DNA from: an uncultured Clostridia bacterium
GTDB lineage: Bacteria > Bacillota > Clostridia > Monoglobales > Monoglobaceae
DNA length: 13,050 bases
NCBI GenBank assembly: GCA_934463175.1
Contig: CAKSIW010000069.1
Span: 1-13,050 of the forward strand
Reading direction: 5' to 3'
In this document: one piece after another, positions 12,974-13,050 of the stretch
Layout of the letters: the number at the start of each line of letters is the position of its first letter
Position numbering within the stretch: position 1 is the first letter of the stretch
Position numbers and translations under genes: made by a program
Notes under the pieces: generated by a model
What the model was told of the DNA's origin: nothing
Databases searched by the model: none
Seen by the model: only the letters and a program-made list of their open reading frames with translations

Positions 12974-13050
12974 CGCGCCTTGTTGTTTGGCTCGCAGTTG
13001 GATTTTGCGAAAAACACGGATTTTCGCCGTGAACCGTGCGCACACATTTT
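12974..13050 (-). repeat. Dispersed repeat, module B (right copy, inverted, runs off the window)
   Basis: The reverse complement aligns with 11843-11916: TGTGCGC-CGGTTCACG, AAATCCGTGTTTTTCGCAAAATCC and the end ACAAGGCGCG are shared. The palindromic arm seen at 11846-11859 is changed here. The copy continues past the window edge. Confidence 0.7.

Noticed and set aside
12622..13043. Two minus-strand open frames (12622-12870 and 12762-13043)
   Set aside because: They lie on repeat modules A and B and the 69-bp tandem, overlap each other and the small gene, and lack good ribosome sites. Their openness follows from the repeat frame.
1..13050. tRNA, rRNA or transposase genes
   Set aside because: None found: no cloverleaf with a T-loop consensus, and no transposase or recombinase motifs in any frame.

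Overview
This is about 13 kb of chromosome from an anaerobic, low-to-mid-GC member of the Firmicutes, most likely Clostridia and probably an Oscillospiraceae/Ruminococcaceae-type gut bacterium. The evidence is the protein families present: a PF06838 methionine gamma-lyase-like enzyme, an archaeal-type split glutamate synthase with ferredoxin clusters, an ANTAR regulator and QueT. The strong AGGAGG-type ribosome sites and sigma-A-like promoters with 17-bp spacers also fit. The genus cannot be fixed from sequence alone.

Layout. Positions 1-270 hold repeats and a tandem array of small hairpins that ends in a likely two-way terminator. On the minus strand follow a LOG-family phosphoribohydrolase (275-850) and the dipeptidase PepD (935-2389), each with its own promoter. 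On the plus strand come the methionine gamma-lyase-like PLP enzyme (2538-3833) and an EamA/DMT membrane transporter (3924-4835).

The core is a nitrogen-assimilation locus (4874-11068). A consensus promoter leads into a short leader whose first hairpin has an AxxGxx hexaloop, the signature of ANTAR RNA targets, and overlaps the base of a strong intrinsic terminator. Three genes for a split glutamate synthase follow: glutaminase domain, ferredoxin/FMN domain and GXGXG domain. Next are a glutamine synthetase with its own consensus promoter, an ANTAR protein whose receiver domain lacks the phospho-accepting Asp, and a short-chain dehydrogenase. No NAD(P)H subunit (GltD) is present. I infer a closed circuit: the ANTAR protein, made with glutamine synthetase, opens the terminator in front of glutamate synthase. 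The glutamine synthetase has substitutions at several catalytic positions and may serve partly as a sensor.

The last part (11069-13050) has a preQ1-I-like riboswitch ahead of queT. The 3' end of queT runs into a repeat that supplies its last ~44 codons. A modular family of repeats follows, present in both orientations and matching the left end of the window. Between the repeat copies lie a promoter-structured RNA-terminator unit (about 12039-12254), which may be an undescribed small RNA, and a 79-codon gene of unknown function.
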